From an uncultured beta proteobacterium (GTDB taxonomy: Bacteria > Pseudomonadota > Gammaproteobacteria > Burkholderiales > Burkholderiaceae_C), in NCBI GenBank assembly GCA_903906695.1, contig CAIVLG010000037.1, positions 1-64,000 on the forward strand: a stretch of DNA of 64,000 nucleotides, given 5' to 3'. Position numbers and translations under genes: made by a program. Below the pieces are notes generated by a model. The model saw nothing but the letters and a program-made list of their open reading frames with translations, had not been told where the DNA came from and ran no database searches. This document shows, piece after piece, positions 43,063 through 51,309 of this stretch. Every line of letters begins with the position of its first letter. The first letter of the stretch is position 1.

Positions 43063-43868
43063 GGCGCCGCCCCGTTCGGTCGCGACAAACCCTGCGCGCC
43101 GACAAAACTCAGTGCCAGCAGCGCGATGACGGCGAAGCCGAGACCTATTTCCTTGCCTTCATACCAGGCCGCAATATCGGTGTGCAGCCAGCGCAGCAGG
43201 CCCAGCGCCGCGACACCCAGGCTGATCATGGCAACGACAAGGCCCATCACCCTGGACGCCATCCGCGCGCGCTGGTCGGCGCGTCGCAGCAGACGCGCGA
43301 TCCACAGACCATTGATGCCATCCATCACCAGCATGCCAGCGGTGAAAGCCAGGCCAAGCGCCAGCGCGTGCAGCACGCCGCCGTGCTGGGAGGCAGTCAT
43401 CGCAAACAAGGCCGCCTGGCTCATGGTGTCGAACGACAGAGCAAACAAGGCTCCGACCGCCGCGATCGCCAGCGGATGCGAGGCCGACTGCAGATGGGTG
43501 AGCAAACCGGCCTTGACACCGACCGGCGCCACTACGGCGTCCGGTGCGGCACCGAAGACGGCGCGCAGATTGAGAAAGCCGAGCAGCGTCAGAAAACTGA
43601 TCGAGATCCAGGTGCCGACATCGTCCATCCAGTGCGGCACCTGCCAGCGGCTTGAAGCCAGACCAACACCCAGCGCAATCAACATCACAATGCTGCCATG
43701 ACCGAGCGAGAACAGCGAGCCGCACCAGCGCGCCCGCGCCGGCGCTTGCCGCAGGTTGTAGCGCGTCAGGCCATCGATGGTCGCCAGATGGTCCGGATCA
43801 AGGCCGTGTCGGGCGCCAAAGACAAACACCAAAGTCAGCAATGCAGTCCAGTCGTTGGGAAATTCCAT
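43047..43868 (-). CDS. Nickel/cobalt permease (NiCoT, HoxN/NixA family)
   Basis: This 273-aa membrane protein has the family signature ARHGLDPDHLATIDGLTR in the second membrane segment, then SLFSLGHGSIVM and LSFDTMSQAALF. Together these supply the metal-recognising histidines and aspartates. It is shorter than classical HoxN (about 330-350 aa), and its last residues (SRPNGAAPIRSR) run into a gene remnant. It is divergent from the hydrogenase operon and almost certainly supplies nickel for it. The ATG at 43868 is used. Confidence 0.9.
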   Translation of the reverse strand: MEFPNDWTALLTLVFVFGARHGLDPDHLATIDGLTRYNLRQAPARARWCGSLFSLGHGSIVMLIALGVGLASSRWQVPHWMDDVGTWISISFLTLLGFLNLRAVFGAAPDAVVAPVGVKAGLLTHLQSASHPLAIAAVGALFALSFDTMSQAALFAMTASQHGGVLHALALGLAFTAGMLVMDGINGLWIARLLRRADQRARMASRVMGLVVAMISLGVAALGLLRWLHTDIAAWYEGKEIGLGFAVIALLALSFVGAQGLSRPNGAAPIRSR

Positions 43869-43972
43869 GAGGCAGTTCCATACAAGAAGCGTGCCCACGT
43901 CGGGCCACACTTGAACGCCAGTCAATCAGGCTTTCTTGACAGCCCGCTGACACTCACAGACCCGTTCAAACT

Positions 43973-43999
43973 GATTAGTGGACTGCTTATTTACTAATC
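43973..43999. promoter_or_regulatory. Candidate upstream activator site (inverted repeat)
   Basis: GATTAGT (43973-43979) and ACTAATC (43993-43999) form a perfect inverted repeat with 13 bases between. Its centre lies about 100 bp upstream of the sigma-54 promoter, the usual distance for an NtrC-family activator. HoxA, encoded at the end of the operon, is the natural candidate. Confidence 0.45.
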
Positions 44000-44086
44000 G
44001 TTTCTGGTGGCTAGATTTCGATTGCACGCTCGCATGACCATTGTCAACACATTGATTTGAGAACGCATCGACAGTTCACAAAGTGG

Positions 44087-44101
44087 TGGCGCGGTATTTG
44101 C
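44087..44101 (+). promoter_or_regulatory. Sigma-54 (RpoN) promoter of the hydrogenase operon
   Basis: TGGCGCG-N4-TTGC matches the -24/-12 consensus (TGGCACG-N4-TTGC) at all but one position, with exact GG-GC spacing. It lies about 50 bp before the hybO start. RpoN dependence is known for hydrogenase operons of Cupriavidus necator and relatives. Confidence 0.85.
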
Positions 44102-44151
44102 TTTTGATGCCTCTATCAGACCCAGAACGAGGTCTGGCTCTAGGAGATGAC

Positions 44152-45333
44152 ATGGGCGACATGAACGACATATTCAGCCTCGGTCGCGAGGCCTTGCACG
44201 GCATTGAACAGCGTCTTGGCATGTCCCGACGCGACTATCTGCAGTTTTGCGCCACGCTGGCGGTCACCATGGGACTACCCAAAGGGGCCGATGCCGCGGT
44301 TGCCAAGGCAATCGAATCGGCCAAACGCCCTTCGGTCATCTGGCTGCATTTTCAGGAATGCACTGGCTGCACCGAGTCATTGTTGCGGGCTGAGCATCCG
44401 ACACTCGAAAAACTGATTCTCGACGTCATTTCGCTGGACTACCATGAGACCCTGATGGCCGCCGCCGGGCATCAGGCCGAAGCGGCGCGCAAGGACGCAA
44501 TGAAGGCCAACAAGGGCAAGTATGTGCTGGTCGTCGAGGGCGCGATTCCAGTCAAGGAAAACGGCATCTACTGCAAGATCGGCGGCCATACTGCGATTGA
44601 CTTGCTCAAGGAGTGCGCCGCCGACGCAGCCGCCGTGATCGCCATCGGCTCCTGCGCTTCCTGGGGCGGCATGCCCTCCACCGGTCCCAACCCGTCGGGC
44701 GCCTCCAGCGTGGCCGAAGTCCTCGGCAAAGGAGTGGTTACTATACCGGGCTGCCCGCCCAACCCCTACAACTTTCTGGCCACCGTCGTTCACTTCCTGA
44801 CCTTCGGCAAGCTGCCCGATGTCGACAAACTAGGACGTCCCAAGTTTGCCTACTCCAGGCTAGTTCACGAAAACTGCGAGCGCCGCGCCCACTTTGACGC
44901 CGGCCGTTTTGCGATGGAGTTTGGCGACGCTGGACATCGCCAGGGCCATTGCCTCTACAAGCTCGGCTGCAAGGGACCTGAGACCTACGCCAACTGCCCG
45001 ACGCTGGGCTTCGGCGACGCCGGCGAAAATAACTGGCCGGTCGGTTGCGGTCACCCCTGTATCGGCTGCACTGAGAAAGGTGTTGGCTTCACCAAACCAA
45101 TTCATCAGGTCGCGACCATGAAGAATGTAGCGCCGCCATTGCAATATGCGCGGATCGTCGAGGAGCAGGGCAAGGGCGCTTCGTTTGCGTCGGCCGCAGC
45201 ACTCGCCGCTCTCGCCGGTGCCGCCGCTGGCGCCGCAGTGATGCTGACGCGCAACCTCGGTTTGTCGCACGCGGCAGAAGAAGCCGAGCGCGCCAAGGGC
45301 GCAGGCAAATCGCAAGACAAGGCACGGGTGTGA
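44152..45333 (+). CDS. hybO: [NiFe]-hydrogenase small subunit (HybO type)
   Basis: The 393-aa electron-transfer subunit carries the iron-sulphur clusters. A twin-arginine signal (SRRDYLQF, residues 25-32) is followed by the hydrophobic stretch and cleavage region. The proximal cluster motif is ECTGCTES with C70 and C73. Other ligand blocks are GSCASWGG, PGCPPNP, HENCERRAHFDAGRF, CLYKLGCKGPETYANCP and CGHPCIGCTEKG. A C-terminal membrane anchor is present (about 345-370). The residue between the two proximal cysteines is Gly, and GSCASWGG has Gly where oxygen-tolerant enzymes have a further Cys. The standard, oxygen-sensitive cluster is therefore predicted. ATG 44152 follows AGGAGATGAC. Confidence 0.95.
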   Translation: MGDMNDIFSLGREALHGIEQRLGMSRRDYLQFCATLAVTMGLPKGADAAVAKAIESAKRPSVIWLHFQECTGCTESLLRAEHPTLEKLILDVISLDYHETLMAAAGHQAEAARKDAMKANKGKYVLVVEGAIPVKENGIYCKIGGHTAIDLLKECAADAAAVIAIGSCASWGGMPSTGPNPSGASSVAEVLGKGVVTIPGCPPNPYNFLATVVHFLTFGKLPDVDKLGRPKFAYSRLVHENCERRAHFDAGRFAMEFGDAGHRQGHCLYKLGCKGPETYANCPTLGFGDAGENNWPVGCGHPCIGCTEKGVGFTKPIHQVATMKNVAPPLQYARIVEEQGKGASFASAAALAALAGAAAGAAVMLTRNLGLSHAAEEAERAKGAGKSQDKARV

Positions 45334-45335
45334 TC

Positions 45336-46331
45336 ATGGACTCCAGACGCGATTTCCTCAAAGGGGTTCTCGCAAGCAGTGCCGCCCTTACGGCGGCCGC
45401 TGTTGCGCCACCCGCCTGCGCCCGGGAGACCCTGAGTCGACCGACCGAGGGCCTGGGCCTGCTTTACGACGCCACGCTGTGCGTGGGTTGCAAGGCCTGC
45501 GTTGCCGCCTGCAAGGAGGCGAATGAAAATCCTCCCGAATTTTCCACAGCAGACCATCTCTGGGATACGCCCCTGGACACCTCGGGTTACACATTCAACC
45601 TGATCAAGATGTATCGCAACGGCACCATGGAGACGAAAGACGCCGAGGTCAACGGTTACGCTTTCATGAAGACCTCCTGTATGCACTGCGCCGATCCATC
45701 CTGCGTCTCGGCCTGTCCGGTGTCAGCGATGACCAAGGACCCTGTCACCGGCATTGTGGCCTATGAACCCAGCGCCTGCGTCGGCTGCCGCTACTGCGTT
45801 GTGGCCTGCCCGTTCGGCATACCCAAATACCAGTACGACTCGCCGACCGGCAAGATCGGCAAATGCGAGTTGTGTCGGCATCGCTACAAGGACGGTCACT
45901 ACTCAGCCTGCGCTGAAGTCTGCCCGACCGGCGCCACGCTCTATGGCAAGACGTCGGACTTGCTGCTCGAAGCGAAACGCCGCATCGCCCTCAAGCCCGG
46001 CAGTGTGACGCGCTACCCACGCGGCAAAGTGGGCGGCCCGGATCAGAGCTACGAAGGAACGGTCGCCAAGTACCTGCCCCACGTTTACGGCGAAAAGGAA
46101 TACGGCGGCACCCAGGTGCTCAAACTCTCGGCCGTCACGTTCGAGAAGGTCGGCCAGCCCGATTTGCCACCCAAATCGTCGGCCGCCACGTCCGAGACGA
46201 TACAGCACTCGCTTTATGGCGGGCTGATCATGCCGATCGCGGTGCTCGGAGTCTTGAGTTTCATCGCCAAGAAGAACGTTCATGACGAGGATGATTCTGG
46301 CGGCAACGCCACTGGGGAGAAACAGCCATGA
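45336..46331 (+). CDS. hybA: Hydrogenase iron-sulphur subunit (HybA type)
   Basis: This 331-aa periplasmic ferredoxin passes electrons from the small subunit to the membrane partner. A Tat signal (SRRDFLKG at residues 3-10) is followed by four cysteine motifs for four [4Fe-4S] clusters: CVGCKACVAAC, CMHCADPSCVSAC, CVGCRYCVVAC and CELCRHRY...CAEVC. A C-terminal hydrophobic anchor (IMPIAVLGVLSFIA) lies near residue 300. The ATG at 45336 follows the hybO stop by 2 bp; a GTG at 45330 is in frame. HybA is diagnostic of the Hyb (group 1c-like) enzyme type. Confidence 0.93.
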   Translation: MDSRRDFLKGVLASSAALTAAAVAPPACARETLSRPTEGLGLLYDATLCVGCKACVAACKEANENPPEFSTADHLWDTPLDTSGYTFNLIKMYRNGTMETKDAEVNGYAFMKTSCMHCADPSCVSACPVSAMTKDPVTGIVAYEPSACVGCRYCVVACPFGIPKYQYDSPTGKIGKCELCRHRYKDGHYSACAEVCPTGATLYGKTSDLLLEAKRRIALKPGSVTRYPRGKVGGPDQSYEGTVAKYLPHVYGEKEYGGTQVLKLSAVTFEKVGQPDLPPKSSAATSETIQHSLYGGLIMPIAVLGVLSFIAKKNVHDEDDSGGNATGEKQP

Positions 46332-47491
46332 GCCAACAACATGCAGCGCCAGCGCCGGTTGGCGGTAGCCTGATCAACGCCGCGACGCTGGTCTGTGGCG
46401 TTCTCATCGCCATCATGGCGGCCATCCTGCTGGTGCGCTTCGTCTTCGGCCTGGGCGCCGTCACCAACGTCAACGACGGTTACTCCTGGGGCATCTGGGT
46501 CGTGGTCGATGTCATGATCGGCTCGGCACTGGCCTGCGGCGGCTTTTCGGTCGCGCTGCTGGTCTATATCTTCAACAAGGGCGAATACCACCCACTGATC
46601 CGTCCGGCGCTGCTGGCCAGCCTGTTTGGCTACACGCTGGCCGGGGGCGGCATCTTCTTCGACCTCGGTCGCTGGTGGAACTTCTGGCATATTTTCTGGC
46701 CCGGCTATATCAACGCCAATTCGGTGATGTTCGAAGTGGCAGCCTGCGTGACGGCCTACATCCTGGTCATGTGGATCGAATTTTCGCCCGTCTTCCTCGA
46801 TAAGCTGGGACTGCTTGAGGCCAAGAAGAAGTTGACCAAAGCGCTGTTCTTCTTCATCGCGCTGGGCATGGTATTGCCGATGATGCACCAGGCCTCGCTC
46901 GGCACCATGCTGGTGGTGATGGGCGGACAGGTCAATCCGCTCTGGCAGACACCGGCGGTGCCGCTGATCTACCTGCTCACCGCCATCATCATCGGTTACG
47001 GTGTGGTCTTGTTCGAGTCCTGCGTTGCGGCATCGGCCTACCGCCGCAAAATAGAAACGCACCTGCTGAACCCGATGTCGAAGGTCATGCTCGGCGTGTT
47101 GGCGGTCTACCTGGTCGTGCGGCTCGGTGACCTGCTGGCGCGCGGTGCGCTGGGCGAAGCCTTCAAGCCGAGCCTGCAGGCCGTCGCGTTCTGGTTGGAG
47201 AACCTGTGTTTCGTCGCCCCCTTCTTCCTGATCGGCAATGTCGAGTCGCGCCGCAATCCGGCACGCCTGTTCCTGGCCGGGATCGCCATCATGCTCGGCG
47301 GCATTCTGCTACGCCTGAACGGTTTCCTGATCGGCTACGGACATCACACCGGTTCTGGCTGGATTTATTTCCCATCATTTACAGAAGTCATGGTGACCAC
47401 CGGGATGTTCTCGGTCGAATTGCTCGGTTACATCATCATCACGCGTCGCTTCCCGGTATTGCCACGGGAAGACGCCCAGCTCGCCCATTAA
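46328..47491 (+). CDS. hybB: Hydrogenase integral membrane subunit (HybB, NrfD family)
   Basis: This 387-aa protein has about ten membrane segments and belongs to the NrfD/PsrC family of quinone-reactive membrane subunits. It links HybA electrons to the quinone pool. Clear stretches are VNDGYSWGIWVVVDVMIGSALACGG and MMHQASLGTMLVV. Its ATG overlaps the hybA stop by 4 bp (ATGA), and hybC follows after 19 bp. Confidence 0.93.
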   Translation: MSQQHAAPAPVGGSLINAATLVCGVLIAIMAAILLVRFVFGLGAVTNVNDGYSWGIWVVVDVMIGSALACGGFSVALLVYIFNKGEYHPLIRPALLASLFGYTLAGGGIFFDLGRWWNFWHIFWPGYINANSVMFEVAACVTAYILVMWIEFSPVFLDKLGLLEAKKKLTKALFFFIALGMVLPMMHQASLGTMLVVMGGQVNPLWQTPAVPLIYLLTAIIIGYGVVLFESCVAASAYRRKIETHLLNPMSKVMLGVLAVYLVVRLGDLLARGALGEAFKPSLQAVAFWLENLCFVAPFFLIGNVESRRNPARLFLAGIAIMLGGILLRLNGFLIGYGHHTGSGWIYFPSFTEVMVTTGMFSVELLGYIIITRRFPVLPREDAQLAH

Positions 47492-47510
47492 ATAGAGACG
47501 GAGACAAAAA

Positions 47511-49217
47511 ATGTCAAAACGCATCACGATTGATCCGATCACCCGCATCGAAGGCCACTTGCGGATCGATGTCGATATCGACGGCGGCAAGGTGCAGAAG
47601 GCTTGGTCCTCGGGCCAGATGTGGCGCGGCGTCGAACTGATCCTGCTGGGCCGCGATCCGCGCGACGCTTGGGCCATCACGCAACGGATTTGCGGCGTCT
47701 GCACCACGGTGCACGCCATCACCTCGGTGCGCGCGGTCGAGAACGCGCTGAAGATGGAAATTCCGCTCAACGCGCAGTTCATCCGCAACCTGATCATCAC
47801 GGCGCACTCCGTGCACGACGCGATTGTTCATTTCTACCACCTGTCGGCACTCGACTGGGTTGATGTCGTCTCGGCGCTGAAAGCCGACCCGGACAAGACC
47901 TCGATTCTCGGCGAGAGCCTTTCAAGCTGGCATCTCAACAGCAAACACGAGATGCGCCGGGTGCACGAGCGCCTCAAGACTTTTGTCAACGGCGGACAAC
48001 TCGGCATCTTCACCAACGGCTATTGGGGCCATCCGGCCATGAAGCTGTCGCCCGAGGTCAATCTGCTGGCAGTGGCGCATTACCTGCAGGCGCTCGAAGT
48101 TCAGCGCAAGGCAAACAAGATCGTCTCCATCCTGGGCTCCAAGACGCCGCACATCCAGAACGTCGCGGTCGGTGGTGTCGCCAACCCCCTGGCTACGGAT
48201 TCGCAGGCGGTGCTGACGGTGGAACGCCTGATGGCGATCAAAGGCTGGATCGACGAGCTGGCCGATTTTGTCAAGAACGTCTACCTGATCGACGTCGCTG
48301 CCGTCGGCGCGTTCTACCCCGAATGGACGGCGATCGGCAAGGGCGTCACCAACTACCTGTCGGTGCCCGACATTCCGCTCGATACTAAGGGAACTCAGTT
48401 TGCCTACCCCGGCGGATTCATCGAAGGTGGTGATCTGGCCACACGCAAGCCGATCAGCAGCTTCAACGACGAGTACTGGATGAAAGGCGTCCAGGAGGCG
48501 GTCAAGCATTCCTGGTACAAGGACAATGCGGCCGGTCCTCTGCACCCGTACAAGGGCGAGACGCTGCCCAACTACACCGACTTCAAGGACGATGCCAAGT
48601 ATTCATGGCTCAAGTCGCCGACCTTTTACGGCAAACCGGCGCAGGTCGGCCCGCTGGCGCGCGTCCTCAACGGTCTGGCTGCCGGTCACGCGCCAACCAC
48701 CAAATACGCAACTGCTGCGCTCGATACCGTTTCGGCCCTGGCCAAGACCAAAATCGGTTTGGGCGCAATGCACTCAACCATTGGGCGTCACGCGGCGCGT
48801 GCCATCACCTGCTGCGTCAACGTCGATATTCTGGCTGACCAGTGGACGGCACTGCTCACCAACATGGGCAAGGGCGACCTGGCCACCTTCAACAAGCCGG
48901 TGTTTCCGAAAGACGAGGTCATGGGCGTGGGCATCCACGAGGCGCCACGCGGTGCGCTGTCACACTGGGTCGTCATCGACAACGGCAAGATCAAGAACTA
49001 TCAGTGCGTGGTGCCGTCGACCTGGAACGCCTGCCCGAGAAACGAGAAGGACGAAGCCGGACCGTACGAGTCTTCTCTTGCCGGTACACCGATTGCCGAT
49101 CCGGAAAAGCCGCTGGAGGTACTGCGCACCATCCACTCCTTCGACCCCTGTATCGCCTGCGCCATTCACCTGACCGACAAGGACAGTGGCACGGCAATTT
49201 CGATCAAGGCCGTTTAA
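47511..49217 (+). CDS. hybC: [NiFe]-hydrogenase large subunit (HybC type)
   Basis: This 568-aa precursor of the catalytic subunit holds the NiFe(CN)2CO centre. The L1 motif RICGVCT gives C61 and C64. The L2 motif DPCIACAIH gives C547, C550 and the terminal H553. The 15 residues after H553 (LTDKDSGTAISIKAV) are the maturation peptide removed by HybD. The L0-like start ITIDPITRIEGHLRIDVD is typical. There is no signal: the folded subunit is exported with HybO by the Tat route. A terminator-like hairpin follows (49233-49265). Confidence 0.96.
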   Translation: MSKRITIDPITRIEGHLRIDVDIDGGKVQKAWSSGQMWRGVELILLGRDPRDAWAITQRICGVCTTVHAITSVRAVENALKMEIPLNAQFIRNLIITAHSVHDAIVHFYHLSALDWVDVVSALKADPDKTSILGESLSSWHLNSKHEMRRVHERLKTFVNGGQLGIFTNGYWGHPAMKLSPEVNLLAVAHYLQALEVQRKANKIVSILGSKTPHIQNVAVGGVANPLATDSQAVLTVERLMAIKGWIDELADFVKNVYLIDVAAVGAFYPEWTAIGKGVTNYLSVPDIPLDTKGTQFAYPGGFIEGGDLATRKPISSFNDEYWMKGVQEAVKHSWYKDNAAGPLHPYKGETLPNYTDFKDDAKYSWLKSPTFYGKPAQVGPLARVLNGLAAGHAPTTKYATAALDTVSALAKTKIGLGAMHSTIGRHAARAITCCVNVDILADQWTALLTNMGKGDLATFNKPVFPKDEVMGVGIHEAPRGALSHWVVIDNGKIKNYQCVVPSTWNACPRNEKDEAGPYESSLAGTPIADPEKPLEVLRTIHSFDPCIACAIHLTDKDSGTAISIKAV

Positions 49218-49232
49218 GCTCGGGTTACCATC

Positions 49233-49265
49233 AAAGGGTCGGCCAATTGCCGGCCCTTTTTATTT
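49233..49265 (+). terminator. Intra-operon terminator/attenuator after hybC
   Basis: A 10-bp stem with one G-T pair (49234-49243 with 49249-49258) has a CAATT loop and is followed by TTTTTATTT. It lies between the structural genes and the maturation genes. It should lower expression of hybD-hypE relative to hybOABC, matching the expected stoichiometry. Confidence 0.75.
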
Positions 49266-49280
49266 GTTGGGCTTTGCTCT

Positions 49281-49772
49281 ATGCGCGCAGTTGTTCTCGG
49301 TATCGGCAACACCATCCTGACCGATGAAGCGGCCGGTGTGCGCGCCGCTGAGATGCTGGAGCGCGACTACCGGATGCCAGACAACGTGCAGGTCATCGAT
49401 GGCGGAACCTCCGGCATGGAGATGATCGAGGATCTCTCCAACCTCGATTTTCTGATCGTCCTCGACGTCGTCAAGACCGGCGCCGTAGCCGGTACGGTGG
49501 TGAAAATTGCCGGCGACGATATTCCGGTTTTCTTCCGGCGCAAGCTCTCACCGCACCAGATCGGTCTGCCCGACGTACTGGCCAGTCTGGAATTGCTCGA
49601 CACCATGCCGAAGGAAATCATTGTGCTCGGTGTCGAGCCGATTTCGCTCGAGCTCGGCATGGAGATGACGGCCACCATCGCCGCCAAAGTTCCGGAACTG
49701 GTTGAAATGGCCGTTGCCGAGTTGTTTTCGCGCGGCTATGCCTTGCAGGCGCTGATGGCAAAGGTTGCTTGA
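49281..49772 (+). CDS. hybD: Hydrogenase maturation endopeptidase
   Basis: This 163-aa protease removes the C-terminal peptide of the large subunit after nickel insertion. Nickel-sensing ligands correspond to E. coli HybD: E16 (ILTDEAAG), D62 (LIVLDVV) and H92 (KLSPHQIG). The N-terminal GIGN motif is present. It stands 15 bp after the hairpin and one base before hypC. Confidence 0.95.
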   Translation: MRAVVLGIGNTILTDEAAGVRAAEMLERDYRMPDNVQVIDGGTSGMEMIEDLSNLDFLIVLDVVKTGAVAGTVVKIAGDDIPVFFRRKLSPHQIGLPDVLASLELLDTMPKEIIVLGVEPISLELGMEMTATIAAKVPELVEMAVAELFSRGYALQALMAKVA

Positions 49773-49773
49773 G

Positions 49774-50031
49774 ATGTGTCTGGCAGCGCCCTCGCTGGTG
49801 ATTGAAGTTCGTGACGGCATGGCGCTGACCGAGTGCTTCGGCCAGCGGCGCGAGGTCAGCCTGCTGCTAATCGACGAAGAAGTCGCACCCGGCGACTATG
49901 TGCTGATCCAGGCCGGTGGTTTTGCCTTCGAGCGGATCGAGCCGCAGCGCGCGCTGGAGGCTCTGGAATTGATGCAACAACTGATGACTGAAGGCGCTGA
50001 CGCTCGCAGTTGGGGCGATGCGAAACCATGA
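49774..50031 (+). CDS. hypC: HypC/HybG-family chaperone, first copy
   Basis: This 85-aa chaperone ferries the Fe(CN)2CO group to the large subunit. The N-terminal MCLAAPS carries the essential Cys2; the usual family motif is MCLA(I/V)P, so the Ala at position 5 is a small departure. It is 6 residues longer than the second HypC at 54559. Its position beside hybD and hybE suggests it is the HybC-specific (HybG-like) version. Its stop overlaps the hybE start. Confidence 0.9.
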   Translation: MCLAAPSLVIEVRDGMALTECFGQRREVSLLLIDEEVAPGDYVLIQAGGFAFERIEPQRALEALELMQQLMTEGADARSWGDAKP

Positions 50032-50516
50032 GTTTTCGCATCCACAGCCACAGCCCCGCAGACTTGGTGGAAGAAGCCTTTTTTCGCATCCAGCGTGAGC
50101 AAATGGCCGATGTTCCGATTCTGAATCCGGCGCTCGTGGTCGAGGCGATCAACTTCCAGCGCTGGCAGGCGCACTGGCTGGGCATTGTCATCACGCCCTG
50201 GTGCATGAGCATTCTGCTGCTGCCCGGAAGCGCTGAGAACTGGGTCCCGGTGGGCGTGAACAAGCGGCGTTTCGTCAAATTTCCGGCCGGTGACTTTGCC
50301 TTTCTTGGCGGCGTGGAAGCTGAACTTGGTGAATACCAGAGTTGCCCCTTGTTCTCGCCGATGGACAAGTTCGCGACCCAGCTTGAGGCGAGCCAGACGG
50401 CGCGCGCTTCGTTGATCGGTCTGTTGAGCGCGCCGGCCACCGAGTCGGCGCCCGGCGAAGAAAAAAAGATGGAGAAGCCGTCGCTGTCGCGCCGGCGCTT
50501 TTTTGCCTTGCGCTAA
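50028..50516 (+). CDS. hybE: [NiFe]-hydrogenase assembly chaperone HybE
   Basis: This 162-aa protein of the HybE family checks folding of the structural subunits before Tat export. Family blocks visible are NPALVVEAINFQRW, WLGIVITPWCMSILLLP and FPLFSPMDKF-like CPLFSPMDKFATQ. The ATG overlaps the hypC stop by 4 bp. The final residues read SLSRRRFFALR. Confidence 0.88.
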   Translation: MSFRIHSHSPADLVEEAFFRIQREQMADVPILNPALVVEAINFQRWQAHWLGIVITPWCMSILLLPGSAENWVPVGVNKRRFVKFPAGDFAFLGGVEAELGEYQSCPLFSPMDKFATQLEASQTARASLIGLLSAPATESAPGEEKKMEKPSLSRRRFFALR

Positions 50517-50556
50517 GCTTAGAACCTGTGTCAGCTGATAGAAAGAGGGATAAAGC

Positions 50557-50952
50557 ATGTCGACGATTTCCGACTTCAATACAGCGGCCCAGGCCGGCAT
50601 TGATCGCGAGCACGAGGTTCAACTGAGCCTGCTGCGCACCCTGTGCCAGGCGGTACGCGAGCAGCGCGACGCCGGCGAAGTCGCCCATTTGCTGGAGCAA
50701 CTCAGCGCGTATTGCGAGGCTCATTTCGTTTCCGAAGAATTGATCATGCGGCAACACAGCTTCGATGAGTACGAAGATCACGCCGATGACCACTGCCACA
50801 TGATGGACCTGCTCAGAGTGATCGCCATCGACCATGCGACCGGAAACTCGTCCGAGCTGAAAAACATCACCGACGAAGCGCTGGCTTTCATCGACAATCA
50901 CATCAGTACACGCGACAAACGTTTCGCCGATTTCCTGCATAGCGCTCAGTAA
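50557..50952 (+). CDS. Bacteriohemerythrin-like protein within the hydrogenase operon
   Basis: This 131-aa single-domain hemerythrin has the di-iron, O2-binding ligand set: H19 (REHE), H56 and E60 (HFVSE), H75 and H79 (HADDH), H115 and D120 (HISTRD). It has no membrane segment or output domain. The ribosome site is AAAGAGGG-like at 50541-50549. It sits between hybE and hypA, so it is likely coexpressed with the maturation machinery and could bind or buffer oxygen near the assembling enzyme. That role is an inference. Confidence 0.88.
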   Translation: MSTISDFNTAAQAGIDREHEVQLSLLRTLCQAVREQRDAGEVAHLLEQLSAYCEAHFVSEELIMRQHSFDEYEDHADDHCHMMDLLRVIAIDHATGNSSELKNITDEALAFIDNHISTRDKRFADFLHSAQ

Positions 50953-50957
50953 ACCAG

Positions 50958-51299
50958 ATGCATGAAATGTCACTCGCCGAGGGCGTGCTGCAATTGATCG
51001 AAGATGCGGCGCGGAAACAGGAATTTTCGAAAGTCAACACAGTGTGGCTGGAAATTGGTAGTCTCTCGGGCGTCGAGGTCGAAGCGATGAAATTCTGCTT
51101 CGATGCCGTGACGCGCGATAGCATTGCGCAAGGAGCCCGGCTCGAAGTCATCACGCTGGCGGGAACTGGCTGGTGCATGGCGTGTGCGCAAACCGTGCCT
51201 ATGAACGAAGTTTTTGGCGAGTGCCCGCATTGCGGCGGCCATCAGATGCAAGTGACCGGCGGCACCGAGATGCGTTTGAAAGAATTAGAGGTAGATTAG
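50958..51299 (+). CDS. hypA: Hydrogenase nickel incorporation protein HypA
   Basis: This 113-aa nickel metallochaperone has the N-terminal nickel site MHEMSL (His2) and a zinc site made by CMAC and CPHC near residues 74-95. It works with HypB to load nickel into the large subunit. It begins 5 bp after the hemerythrin gene. Confidence 0.95.
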   Translation: MHEMSLAEGVLQLIEDAARKQEFSKVNTVWLEIGSLSGVEVEAMKFCFDAVTRDSIAQGARLEVITLAGTGWCMACAQTVPMNEVFGECPHCGGHQMQVTGGTEMRLKELEVD

Positions 51300-51309
51300 G
51301 AGAAGATGG

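Noticed and set aside
50484-50513. SLSRRRFF at the end of HybE as a twin-arginine signal
   Set aside because: It is at the C-terminus with no hydrophobic stretch after it, so it cannot act as an export signal.
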